A model generated the notes under the pieces. It did not search any database and was not told where the DNA came from. It was given only the letters and a program-made list of their open reading frames with translations. Positions 49,377-59,744 of a stretch of 64,000 nt of DNA are shown one piece after another. The DNA comes from Fasciola hepatica (lineage: Eukaryota > Platyhelminthes > Trematoda > Plagiorchiida > Fasciolidae): positions 7,756,501 through 7,820,500 of the forward strand of contig CANUEZ040000129.1 in assembly GCA_948099385.1 (NCBI GenBank), written 5' to 3'. A program made the translations under genes and the position numbers. Positions within the stretch are counted from its first letter, which is position 1; every line of letters starts with the position of its first letter.

Positions 49377-51211
49377 GTTCTTGGACCGCTTCTCGATGTT
49401 GCTTGTTGCTGAAAACATCACGTGTTTATGGATGTCAAAAGTATCACGCTACTAGATCTCCGTTGAACGGAATATTAACTAAGCAACATCGAGAAGCGGT
49501 CCAAGAACTAGTGAATAATGAAGATTTACTACTGTCGAAACCGGACAAAGGTGCCGGATGGGTTGTACTAGACCGAAGCGATTACGACAGAAAATTGATG
49601 ACTATTTTATCTGATAAGTGCAAGTTCATTTACCACCCGGGTGAGAAAGACAAAACACATGAAGCCGAGACTAAGCTGACAGAGATCTTGAAGCAGCTTA
49701 AGTCAGAAAACACTATTTCCAAAACGCTGTACGACAAGCTTGTGCCCTGCGGCTCACAACCACCTAGACTCTATGGGTTACCAAAAGTACACAAACCAAA
49801 TGTACTCCTAAGACCGGTGATTGACATAAGCACCTCAGCCTATCACGCCACAGCTCAGTGGATTGCAGAAATTCTGGAACCTGTGCGCAAGTCACTAGCG
49901 AAGTATAGTGTGAAAGATTCGTTCTCTTTTGTGGAGATGATAAAACATCAGGACCTATCTGAACGGACTATGCTTTCCCTAGATGTTGAATCCCTATTCA
50001 CAAACGTTCCGTTGATCGAGACGGTAGAATTCATCTGTCAATACTTGACCGATAATGATATCAAACTCGACATTCCTGTAGCTAAGCTAAAAGAACTAAT
50101 TCTTAGGTGTACATGGAATATACAATTTCTGTACAGCGGAAAATACTGCAGGCAGAAAGACGGGGTAGCAATGGGATCACCACTTGGACCCCTTCTGGCG
50201 GATATATTCTTAGCTAAACTCGAAAGTGGACCACTACATAGCACCATCGACAGTCTATATATGTACACCAGATACATGGACGACACTTTCATAATTTGCG
50301 ACTCAAAAAAAGACATTACCGAACTACTGCGAACATTCAACAACGCCCACGCAATGACCACATTTACAGTGGAAGTAGAGACGGACAATTTCCTCGCCTT
50401 TCTTGATGTCGGATTGCGTAGAATGGAGGACGGACATATAGAAAGGAGGGTGTATCGGAAATGTACATGGCTGGGGCAATACACACATTTCCTAAGTTTT
50501 GTCCCTCTACGATACAAAAGAAACCTTGTGAGCTGTCTGACCTACAGAGCAAGAAACAGCTGTAGTCCTGACACGATTGCCCAAGAACTCGAACACATAC
50601 GCGGTACATTATTAAAAAACGGCTATCCAGAACCGTTTATTCGTCAACATATGGGAGAGAGGAGACACAAAATGAAAGTTCAAATGGCCAAGAAAAAGGA
50701 TATTTTTCTAACTGTCCCGTTCAAAGGTGACAAAACCTTAGAAATACCAGAGCTGCGCATATCCAAGACCCTCGGGAAGTCTTTCCCCGCTGCACATGTC
50801 CGAATCCTAACAAATATGAAGCCTTTCATTGTTCAACAATCGAAGGACAGGTTGCCTCATCAGTCTCAATCTTTTGTTCTATATCAGTTTACGTGTTCTT
50901 GTAGTGCACAGTATATTGGACATACGACGAGACGCCTGTCGAAGAGGATATCAGAACACGTCCCGGCTTCTTTACGCAAAGGTACAGTCCGGACTATCAA
51001 CAGCGCAATCCTACAACATCTGGTGGATAGCGGACACCAAATCGACACGGCGACAGATTTTAGACCAGTCCTGACAACTCCCAGAGTTCACGCGAAAGGA
51101 TTACGCAGGCGGTTGCTGATGACGTCAGAAGCCATAGCAATTCGACTATTGAAGCCGGATTTGTGTAAGCAACGTAACCTCGTGCAACAGTTGTTGTTGC
51201 CGTGGCCGTAA
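49289..51211 (+). CDS. PLE reverse transcriptase with GIY-YIG endonuclease
   Basis: A 640-codon ORF without stops. RT motifs in order: SKPDKGAGWVVLDRSDY (about residues 84-100), GLPKVHKP (about 160), LSLDVESLFTNVP (about 230), DGVAMGSPLGPLLADIF (about 292), the catalytic RYMDDT with Asp331 and Asp332, and FLDVGLRR (about 372). A C-terminal GIY-YIG nuclease follows, with YQFTCSCSAQYIGHTTRR (Tyr542-Ile-Gly, Arg548) and HLVDSGHQID downstream. This domain set defines Penelope-like elements: the nuclease nicks the target and RT primes there. The first 30 or so codons lie in the left inverted arm, and residues about 29-39 are antisense to codons 65-75. The genuine N-terminus is therefore lost or starts later, and the product may be 5'-truncated. 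The catalytic residues look intact. Confidence 0.88.
   Translation: MRKSRVTATATTTVARGYVAYTNPASIVASSWTASRCCLLLKTSRVYGCQKYHATRSPLNGILTKQHREAVQELVNNEDLLLSKPDKGAGWVVLDRSDYDRKLMTILSDKCKFIYHPGEKDKTHEAETKLTEILKQLKSENTISKTLYDKLVPCGSQPPRLYGLPKVHKPNVLLRPVIDISTSAYHATAQWIAEILEPVRKSLAKYSVKDSFSFVEMIKHQDLSERTMLSLDVESLFTNVPLIETVEFICQYLTDNDIKLDIPVAKLKELILRCTWNIQFLYSGKYCRQKDGVAMGSPLGPLLADIFLAKLESGPLHSTIDSLYMYTRYMDDTFIICDSKKDITELLRTFNNAHAMTTFTVEVETDNFLAFLDVGLRRMEDGHIERRVYRKCTWLGQYTHFLSFVPLRYKRNLVSCLTYRARNSCSPDTIAQELEHIRGTLLKNGYPEPFIRQHMGERRHKMKVQMAKKKDIFLTVPFKGDKTLEIPELRISKTLGKSFPAAHVRILTNMKPFIVQQSKDRLPHQSQSFVLYQFTCSCSAQYIGHTTRRLSKRISEHVPASLRKGTVRTINSAILQHLVDSGHQIDTATDFRPVLTTPRVHAKGLRRRLLMTSEAIAIRLLKPDLCKQRNLVQQLLLPWP
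49374..49511. repeat. 31-bp perfect foldback at PLE2 5' junction
   Basis: 49374-49404 is the exact reverse complement of 49481-49511, with a 76-nt loop. The right half lies in ORF codons near residues 65-75; the left half joins the inverted arm directly. Confidence 0.9.
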
Positions 51212-51516
51212 CACGTGATTTTCTCATGGTTCCCTTGTACCAATTTTCCCCAGCCCCACACCTCTTTTTTCACACCTTTGTTTTTCACACCTGCCTTTTC
51301 ACGCCATTTGGTTACACATTTCACACTTATTTTTCGTTCACACAACGAACAAGATTCATCAAGTTGAAGCATGTTGTCGAGTTACCGGATTTGTTGCACA
51401 TTTACTCACTCTCTGCTATCTTTAGCTGCGCATATACCCTATTTTACCCAGTACTATATATGTCAATGCCTGAAGTGATATATCGAAAAGAAATTTCTTC
51501 GTGTTACAAGTTTTTT
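51140..51516 (+). repeat. PLE2 inverted arm, right
   Basis: Contains the last 24 codons of the RT/endonuclease ORF and the 3' UTR. It is matched by the inverted copy at 49000-49376. A hammerhead-like fold lies near its outer end. Confidence 0.9.
51465..51505 (+). ncRNA. Hammerhead-ribozyme-like motif in PLE2 arm
   Basis: Read as a type I hammerhead: 5-bp stem I (AATGC with GTGTT, two wobbles), core CTGAAG-T, short stem II in GATATATC, conserved GAAA, and stem III AAGA/TCTT with AATT loop. Cleavage would follow TTC at 51500. The base expected to be A9 is T, which should weaken or abolish cleavage. The left arm keeps the same fold on the minus strand (49016-49056) with a compensating G-U pair in stem III. 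Hammerheads in Penelope-like element arms are published, which supports the reading. Confidence 0.4.
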
Positions 51517-51719
51517 ATATAAGAAGAACACAGTTGGGCGAACAAGCTCGTTTTCAGTTATTCATAATCATATCATTACATGTCAATATATTGTAACCAG
51601 TCTGAGAATGGAACCAATTAGACAAGTAATATGTGGTAAAAAATCAATAGTGACAAAGATAGGGGGTGGGGAGACGAAAACAATTGTAATCCGGGCTTAA
51701 ATCAAGACCGCTGTTTTAT

Positions 51720-53640
51720 CAGTTTTCATCCGGTCTATGGCCTGTTGTAGGGTGGCGGGAGGGCCAGGGCAGCTTCAAAGCACACATAAATTGTTTTTGA
51801 GCACAAGGAGGGGTGTTGTGGAGGTGGATGCTGACAGCCTCAGCTGTGTCTAGTATACGACATTTGGCAGGTCTTGATTATCGACCCCGAACCTTATACA
51901 GCGCACGGAAGGCCTCAGTCACCTTTACTGTGTGATTAGGTGTGAAACAACAGCGCTAGTGAGTGGCTTAACTGCTCCAGAGTTTAACCATGCAGGGTGG
52001 TGTTCTCGGATGCGTTCAGGCAAACACTTGGTCGTGCGGCCGATATACATTGTTCCACAGGAACAAGTGAAACAATAGACACAGTGGGGATGCAGAATCA
52101 GGCACTTAGTCTTTCAGCCGCAGAAGTACTACCGGCCGGGATTCAAACAAACTCCGGGGCTTAGCTGTGTAGGACTCTTTTCAGGTTACCCCTGACAATG
52201 TTCTATGCACGATCTCTGCCAACATATCACCCTTGAATGGCAAAGAGATGTGCATCGGCTTTCTTCCCCCCCCCCCCCAAAAAAAAAAAACTTCCTTGGA
52301 GTCACCACCTTAATTCGCATCACCCTCTCACATAGCCGATCCGAGTATCCGTTTTGGATGAAGGGTCTTTGCACCGTTTGCAATTCTTCTCCAACGGTGT
52401 CCTCTGAACAAATTCTTCTTGCTCTGATTGTGAAGCATTGAATTAGATTCTTTATATTCTTAAGAGGCACAAAGCTGTGTAAGTGAATGTATAGCCCATT
52501 CCACGTTCCCTTTCTGTGTACCCACCGCCTGATTGAGCCTTCTTCACGGCGACTCATCCGAACGTCAAGGAAGGCGATTGTATTGTCTGACTCTGTTTCC
52601 ATTGTAAAATGTCAGTTTGTACGAGCTAACTAAAAGCTGCCTAACAGTTAAATTATGTGGTCTGATGAACTGACTATACAGAAAATGTCATCTTTGCAAC
52701 GTTTGTGCACAACACAATTTCCAATTGAAGATTCCAGCAGGCCTTTTGTAACTTTACCATAAAGACATCGGCAAGTATTGGTCCGGGTGGGAAACCCATT
52801 GCTATCCCATCCTTTTAGCGATAGATCTGGTTGGTAAGCTTAAATTGAATGTTGTGCGTGTGTTAAAACAGTAACTGTTTCAGATCTTCTAGGTGTATGC
52901 CTGTCTCATTTGTGTTTCTTTCAATATAGTCACTTAGGTGATCAATGGTTTCACATAATGGGACGCTGGTAAAAAGTGAACTGACGTCTAATGAAAGCAT
53001 CCGACATTCTCTCACGTTTAGGTCGTTCACGCTGTTTATGAATTTCAATATCCTTGAGGCTGTGCTTTGAAATTGCCTGTCTTACCTGTTCCAGCAACCT
53101 TGTCAACCATTTAGCCACCGCACGGTATTGTGAATTACACATGTCGAGGATAGGTCTCAAGGGGACTCCACTCTTGTAGGCTTTCGGGAATCTGAACAAT
53201 CTGGGAATGGTTGTTCCCGTAGGGCGTATCCATTCGAATGTGGTTGAGTCTATCATATCTTTTTGCTTCAAACGTCGCAGCAAGTAGGACAGATACTTCT
53301 CTACTACTTGTGTCTTATCTTTTTTGTGACCATTTTCGCGAATTTCGATGTATAATTCAAATTGAGACCCATTTTTGCAATATAGTCTGACCTGTTGAGA
53401 AGCACTATACCTGCTCCCTTGTCCGGCCTCGTTATGATAATGTCACTGTACTTTTTCAGTTCTCCTAAACGTTGCATGTAAGCTGTCCTCAGTAATCCTC
53501 CGGGTGGCGGCTTAGCGTTATGGTATTGATATCTTGTATTCACCAATGTGGATTTAAGGTTCTGTAGCTCCAGCTGTGACGACGAGAGTAGACCCGACGG
53601 CTGAGCATAAATGTCTTCAAATTCCACTTCAAGATCTACT
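51720..53640 (-). pseudogene. PLE3 RT/GIY-YIG endonuclease pseudogene
   Basis: Minus-strand pieces in order are ITRPDKGAGIVLLNRSDY (about 53385-53450), PRLFRFPKAYKSGVPLRPILD (about 53150-53215), MLSLDVSSLFTSVPL (about 52955-53000), DGIAMGFPPGPILADVF (about 52760-52815), and TIAFLDVRMSRREEG (about 52540-52590). The endonuclease YCFTCSCGTMYIGRTTK follows (about 52025-52075). Between them are stops and frameshifts, and the YxDD box region (about 52680-52700) is scrambled. A C run and A run at 52266-52290 lie inside it. Closest in this window to the PLE2 protein. Confidence 0.75.
52266..52290 (+). repeat. Poly(C)-poly(A) homopolymer pair
   Basis: A run of about 13 C followed directly by about 11 A, inside the PLE3 pseudogene. 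It could also be an assembly or sequencing weak point. Confidence 0.9.
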
Positions 53641-54051
53641 TGATTGCTCTGGTTGCATAGACGGCAACCAGTACTTCGCCATACTGGTGATTATTGTGAT
53701 TTCCTAGTTTGCTGCAGAGAAGCAGCAGTCACAGAACCACCGCAATTCGTGAACCGGTAATGGTTGTTCCATACAAACTAGATTCACCGGGTTCACAGGA
53801 CACAAAGTGAGTATACGAGATTATACCACAAACAGGTTAGCGCGAATGGGTGTCTGTGGTGTCATTTACGGTCCAGAGACGGATCGAGGTCACGCATGCA
53901 ATATTTGATCCCCTCTCCCCCACTTAATTTTGACTCATCGCCTTATCTCGATTTCCGTTTTGTTCACCTAACAATGCTCATATAAAATGTGGTGTAATGG
54001 CATGATAAGGAATCACTGAAAACGAGCTTGTTCACTACCTTGTGTTGTTCT

Positions 54052-55740
54052 CCATGTACTCAGACTTTGCTTACAAGACCCTGTTAAATTGATTAACATA
54101 ACCAGTATGGTGACAATGAACGAGGCCATAATGAAATACGTATCACCAGCTGTCCACACGATTTACGCAGGTTGCTTTTTCTCTTCGCTCTATGGTTGTG
54201 AATAGCAGTTGTGTGTTGTTCCCGTCTTTAGAAACGTACAATGCAAAGCAATTTCTCACCCGAAATGAGAAATCAGCAAGGAAAATCCAACTACTGTCCG
54301 CAATTTCAGTAGCAATATCAGGAATTCGAAGCTGCCGAGGTGCATCCACCCTCGAAAAACACCTCATATGCCTCAATTTTGCTCTCAGAAAGAGGTCAAA
54401 CTCTTCCTTGACGCTATCATACCTGCTCTCGTTTCATTACGGTTTCCCTGTTTCCGCTATCATCGGAAAAATTGACATAACAACCGTTTGAACTACTTGT
54501 CCGTATTCTCTAACTGCATTTTTAAGGGACCTGTCTCACCCCATATAGAAGAAATGCTGTTAAGATAATATTATCAATGATTATAATGAATTATTCCACT
54601 GACGATTCGGAAGTCGTGTTTCAACGATTGGTCATACAATCAGTACCATCAGACCTCAAAAGATTTATCTTCAAAACAATGATCAGTGGTCAGTACGAAG
54701 CAAAGTTCACATCCAGAAAATTGCCACCGGAAGACTTAGCCTCTCCTTTGTCTTCCCGTGGTTTTATTTCAGATGATCTGTTTGCCCGTCAGCCCTATTT
54801 ACGAAGACGCTAAATAAAGTGTTCGATTTGTATTGCCCCATAGAGACCGTATCTATAACAAGGGCACGAAAAATTCTCCATTGCTGAAGTTAATGCGAGA
54901 AGGCAAAAATAACACGCGTATAAATTACACGACCAGACTGATATGAAGGGCCATTCCATCCTGATCATAGGAGGCACTCAACGGCTGAGTGCGCCATTTA
55001 CGCACCGGTTCTTCCGTTCAACCGAGACAGAACTATTTTAGCCGAGAATGCCGCTTTTGTATAGAGTGGGTTCGATACGCTTCACTTTTCTTTCCTCCAC
55101 GGATAACCTACCCTAGTATGGTTATTCTTTTCCATCAGAAATGAAGCCATCGTTCTCAGAAAAAGTTTTTGGATTACTCTGAACCTCAAACTAGCCTCCG
55201 CTCTTCATCTAAACAGCATATCTTCCACTCTTGCTAATTCTAATGCAAGTCCACCATCAGGAAAAATGACTCATGTTACCAACAAACCCGTTGATTCTAG
55301 TGCTATTTATTACAACTAGAAACTCGTTACAGTGGTACTTGTTCCCTGAAAATTCTACTACTTGCATTTTGATTAATCGTTTTGTCCCATTGCTATAAAT
55401 TTACCAGCACTCAACTGACCGATTACACTACCCTTAGCCGATTATGATCTTCTATTTTCTGTCGAACATTCATGAACCATCAGAGATTATGAGATAGTTT
55501 TCATTAAGTATAATATTTCTAGCTCACATCCGGTCTGATCTGTTTACTGGCACCAGTTGAATACTTTCGGACACCAAGTAACATTTTTCTCAGCCCAAAC
55601 CTCCAATGTGTACTACTATTTCTAGTTTTGCTTATCCCATAAAATTAGCCGTTTTCGCTACCTTTTATCCACAGTTTTCATAATATTTTGCCTTTTAACC
55701 GCTGCTCAAGCAATAGCTGTTCATTTACATGAAGCAGATG
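54052..55740. other. Stretch without recognisable genes
   Basis: A 78-codon ORF at 54577-54813 and a 99-codon ORF at 54192-54491 show no motif I recognise. No continuation of the Helitron helicase was found here. Confidence 0.4.
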
Positions 55741-55812
55741 CCCCACATGGAGCTCGAACCGCTAACTATTTTGGCTCTAGCCTAACACCCTACCCTCCAG
55801 CTGATAGGGCCA
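55741..55812 (-). repeat. tRNA-like SINE head or tRNA pseudogene
   Basis: The minus strand reads GTGGCCC, then an A-box-like TATCAGCTGGAGGG, and a B-box-like GGTTCGAGCTCC with one extra base. The ends GTGGCCC and GTGGGGC could not form a proper acceptor stem. Confidence 0.45.
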
Positions 55813-56324
55813 CACCGTCAGATGGGCCAATCGTTTCATGTCACACGCACGTATGCATACACCACACTGGTCTTTGTTGGAATATCACGGTTTTGATTAA
55901 AACGTCAACGGTTGTATCAACGTTCGCTAGGATCGATACCGTGGAGCTAATGTGTTGTCAAAAAATAGATAGCTATGTTATTGACAATGTGGCCTGTAGA
56001 GACCTGGAGTGATAAACGAAGTGAGTGATTTGTTCGATCACCCATCAAACATCGTATTTTGCAGAACATTTTTGGAGTCTTTGCAGCCTCAACAGTTTAA
56101 ATAGTTTCGCCTATTGTTTATTACTGCCCGGTGTACTGAAGCTGTATTGTTCAGTAGGGAATGTAAAGTAGATTGCTTGTTTTTTGGCATTTACCTTGTA
56201 CAAGAATGAGAAGTGGTTTCATCGGCTTGAAAAATGTTGTGCTTAAAATTGTATTTGGAATGCTACTATTCACTAGAGAGATTAAATAAAATACAGAGTT
56301 CCATCCGTTCGAAGTCAATGAGCT

Positions 56325-56690
56325 TCATTTGAGAGCGATTTGAAGCTGGTTCGATCGTATATTCGCATGATTACCGTAGAATGCGTACTGTCCTATTTCT
56401 GAATCATCTCGTCTGATGTCTAGGCCACTGGTTACGGTTTTGTGGATTCCTTTCCATAGCCAGCTAGGGCAATGCTCTTGAACTCGCTCAGATGGACGCC
56501 TAGTTGTTTTTCCCACTTATTCCGCTCCACAGGGACATGCATAAGAGCAAACAAAAATGAGGTCGAATGGCTTGGTAGTCTGTCTTTGAGTCTCAATCTC
56601 AAGTACAGGCTGGTGGTAAATGAGATCCTGAGTTCTGCTGCGTTGAGTGTTTTTGCAATGGCTAAGCCGTAGACTATCGCATGCTATTTT
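56325..56690 (-). pseudogene. PLE endonuclease fragment, N-terminal half
   Basis: The minus strand encodes LKDRLPSHSTSFLF in one frame, then FVCSYACPCGAE, a stop where Tyr of the YIG or YVG turn is expected, and GKTTRRPSERVQEHCPSWLWKG. This is the linker and first half of a PLE GIY-YIG domain. Recognisable similarity ends after KTVTS near 56430. Its continuation lies on the other strand at 56685-56905. Confidence 0.65.
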
Positions 56691-56905
56691 TGCCCACGCA
56701 ATCGACACGGGACACCCGAAACTGAGAGTTCAAGGTCGTCTACCAAGTGCCACAACGTCCCTCCAAGGGGGACAGACAACGAATACCATCCACAACCGAG
56801 GCGACTGCGATCAGTTTGCATCGACTATTCTTGTGTTCCCAAAATCAATTTGTCAAGGCCCTTCTAAGGTCGGCAAGATAGTGACAAAGACATTTGCAGT
56901 CGGCT
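56685..56905 (+). pseudogene. PLE endonuclease fragment, C-terminal half
   Basis: The plus strand encodes AIFAHAIDTGHP. After a frameshift it gives VVYQVPQRPSKGDRQR and TEATAISLHRLFLCSQNQFV, the usual end of PLE GIY-YIG proteins (compare HLVDSGHQID and SEAIAIRLLKPDLC in PLE2). It is head-to-head with the N-terminal half. Confidence 0.6.
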
Positions 56906-58216
56906 AAACCATTTGCGGAATTTTTCTCACGAATGAATTATCCTCAGCCTGGCAGTTGCAGTTGTGAATCCCTGGGAACACTTTGGACTACTTGCTAACT
57001 TTACCTTGTGCGGGCGCAGACTGATAATTGCATTCATTTTTTCCCATTACTTTTAACCCACATCATCCACATACATTTCGTTGATTTGGTCGCGTGAGCC
57101 TCAAATGGTTCTGAATTTGCTTGCTTTTGAACCTCTGAAATTTACGGAGCGGTTACCGTTGAGGTTTGTACACTTTCTGCCATATTTCTGATTGTTTATT
57201 ACACAAATGTATTGAAAACCATAACTGGACATTTGGCGTTTTTGGGCTTGTGTTACACGTATCTCAACGGCCATTTGCAGTCCGCTACAATGGACTTGAA
57301 TTCCTATAACCTGGTCACAGATCCATGTATCTCGGATAGGATGAAAATCTCGCAGTTTCCACCATTTGAAAATAAAATGAAAATCAGAACGAATGACCTG
57401 GGAAGATAGAGGCATTTATTCACCTACAAGTGGCTGGTGATCACCGGGAAAATTTGTTGCAATATGCTAATCTTTTGTTTGGTAAACCACGAGTACGAGC
57501 GATTATTAATTGTTACAGGCCATCGTAGCAGCATTAATGGAAATTTATATGAGGAATACAAAGTGCTGCCTAACTGTTCCGCTAAACTGTATATTGGACG
57601 ATAAAGACACGCGATAAACAAAACTGAGTAAGGGAATGAAGTGGAAATAAGTGTATGAGTCCGAAAGTCCCAGAATCTTACGGGATGCTTAACAGGTTTA
57701 CCAATGTGTTTACGAGCATATGCGGATAATTTTATTTGCATGGGCGATGAGGTGCAGTGCAAGAATTATCTACTGGATTTTATGGTGTTTTTGCAAATGC
57801 TACAAGTTTTTTGATCGTAAAGTCTTAACCGTTTCCAAACATGCCTGTTCATCTTGACTAGCGAAACCGTAACCGTTTTGTCACTGTACTCAACGACAGA
57901 CATTTTCCTTTGCGAAACCTGCATGCCCCAGTTTGACCTCTTGGGTATGGAGTTCTTATAGCCTCAGTTAATTTCGTAACGTAATAGCTGATTTCTACTC
58001 GTTGGATAGTATCATTCCCGCAAATGCTAAATTGTTCCCACAGTTCGATGCTTAACAAGGCAATATAAGAAAAGATAACTTTACAAAATGCTGTCTCTAT
58101 TTCCATAACCGGTGTGCTTCATGTTACCGCAGTACACGCGCAGATCTTTAACTATCGGTGATAGCTCCCACTGCTATTCAGTGGAAGTGGGATGGTGGAA
58201 AACGTGGAGTGACACT

Positions 58217-58258
<42 letters not shown>

Positions 58259-58785
58259 TAGGGCAGTCCGAATCTATAGGCAGATATTGTCGAAACTGAT
58301 GCATAGTGGTATCCGACAAGCACATTTTAGGCTTGTACACAAAAATATCAGTGCAAAACTACAAAATCTTATGTGTACCGTAACTACCACTTGATGGTGA
58401 GGTTTTAGGACAACTAATTTCGTGGTCTGCTTGCATGCCGTGGATAACTGCACTCAGAGTGCACACGAAACCATATTTTTGATACTACAAGTGATTCACA
58501 GCTATGGCGGAATATCAGCCTCTGAGAGAAAATATAACAGGATATTTTTTTAAATTGAAGTAACTCAGTACTATACATTTGGTCCGTATTTCTTCTTCGG
58601 GATTTTTCACAGTCTTTATATAAATCCTTATGGGGAAACGAGCCATAAAGAGTTATTGTAAGGTTGATTAGACCTTACTTCGCGGTTTCCTTAGTAAACG
58701 CGGGCTTCAGTCCTTTGTATTGCGTGGACCACCTGCACGTTACTTTAATGTGCGGCGCTGCACGAATATGTTAACCGGAACAGTA
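56906..58785. other. Stretch without recognisable genes
   Basis: Short ORFs only. It includes the AT microsatellite at about 58211-58256. Confidence 0.4.
58211..58256. repeat. (AT)n microsatellite
   Basis: About 22 AT units. The Ile-Tyr runs in ORFs crossing it are artefacts. Confidence 0.95.
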
Positions 58786-58789
58786 TTCT

Positions 58790-58965
58790 CCACGACCCGT
58801 GAGAACGAGAAGGCGATTGGGAGAGATGGTGGTTAGCGTGTATTTGGGAGCGTGCGTGAGAGTGTGCGCAAGGGCAACAGTCAAATGGCAAACGCGCTTG
58901 GCAGTCAGCGTTCAGTTAAACAATAAACGTCGTAAAAGTATGGACGAAGATGGCCACCGCTACTT
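58790..58965 (-). repeat. Repeat family R1, short inverted fragment D
   Basis: Reverse complement of the start of copy C (63140-63330), including the GGTTAGCGTGTATTTG and GTTAAACAATAAACGT stretches. It is cut off within the repeat. Confidence 0.65.
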
Positions 58966-59337
58966 TATCCTGAAAAAAGAATATCTACTAAGGCAAATTG
59001 TTTTCGTTGAATTCGGGGAATATATCTGTCATAACGGGAAGATTTCGATAAGAATTCTAGGTGTCCCTAATCAAAGTCCATCAACAGAGCTAAACGCGAT
59101 TGATTCCGGCTCAAATCAACAATTTCGGTTGAAATTATATTTTCATATTCGACGAGATAATTCTCCGGGGAAACTCCTACATCAAATGACATTCTTCTGA
59201 GCTTTCTGCGGCTCTTCATATAAAAAGCATTTATTCGATAAGCAAACACATCAGAAAAATGTCAGGCTTCGTGGTTTGTATCACCTGAGGAAACCAATAA
59301 GTGTTTTATTTTTTGAGCTTGCAATGCAGCCTCTATG

Positions 59338-59430
59338 TCATCGTCATCTTCATCAGCATCATCGTCATCATCATCATAATCACCATCGAAGACAATGTCA
59401 ACATCATTATCTTCATCTTCATCATTGTTA
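59338..59430. repeat. CAT/CATCGT trinucleotide-rich low complexity
   Basis: An irregular (CAT)n/(CGT)n tract. The minus strand reads as an Asp/Glu run and the plus strand as a His run; neither is supported as a gene. Confidence 0.8.
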
Positions 59431-59683
59431 CTCAGGCAGCAAAGTGCATATCTTGGCTCTATTGAAGCACACATCCAGCAAGATCAAATACCAAATGATA
59501 AGGGATCTACACCGTGAAATGAATTAGAGTATCTCAGATTTTCAGTCAACATTCCTGTTTGCCAATCGATTGTCTGTGACCCGGTTTCCTCATCCATCAC
59601 ATTCATCTCAACGTGTCCATTGGTATTCTCTTCTGGCCGCTCTGCGTTATCCTAATCCTTATCTGACTGATTCGTCTTTTTAG

Positions 59684-59744
59684 GGCATACGTCCGCATCT
59701 GGACTTGCATCATGAAGCTTTTGATCTGATTCACAAAAAGCGAG
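59684..59744 (+). CDS. Candidate internal coding exon (61 nt)
   Basis: Strong acceptor: a long pyrimidine-rich lead-in, a CTGAC branch-like sequence and TTCGTCTTTTTAG ending at 59683. The donor GTATGA starts at 59745. Only frame 0 is open, giving GIRPHLDLHHEAFDLIHKKR. Entry in phase 0, exit in phase 1. The peptide is not recognised. Confidence 0.25.

Larger units (their letters stand above)
49000..51516 (+). mobile_element. Penelope-like element PLE2, young, inverted arms
   Basis: Complete-looking retroelement of about 2.5 kb. It has one long RT/endonuclease ORF and inverted arms of about 377 bp (49000-49376 and 51140-51516) that are almost identical, which implies recent insertion. As in PLE1, the right arm is the ORF 3' end plus 3' UTR, and the left arm is its inverted copy. 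It sits at the end of the Helitron remnant and abuts PLE3. No clear target-site duplication was found. Confidence 0.85.
51521..54051 (-). mobile_element. Penelope-like element PLE3, decayed, inverted arms
   Basis: A second PLE of the same general type as PLE2, in the opposite orientation. The outer ends share an inverted match: minus strand around 51521-51600 against plus strand around 53985-54051, including ACTGAAAACGAGCTTGTTC. Arm similarity is lower than in PLE2, so this copy is older. PLE2 ends at 51516, immediately beside its 3' outer end. Confidence 0.7.

Noticed and set aside
52661..52700. CTGATGA followed by AGAAAA as a hammerhead core
   Set aside because: Stem II does not pair and the site falls inside the decayed RT ORF of PLE3.
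58799..59200. 133-codon ORF similar to a 62-codon ORF at 63133-63321
   Set aside because: The similarity comes from shared R1 repeat DNA; the frame is open in only part of the copies and has no domain.
59262..59474. Acidic Asp/Glu-rich ORF on the minus strand
   Set aside because: Low-complexity CAT/CGT tract; the open frame is a composition effect.
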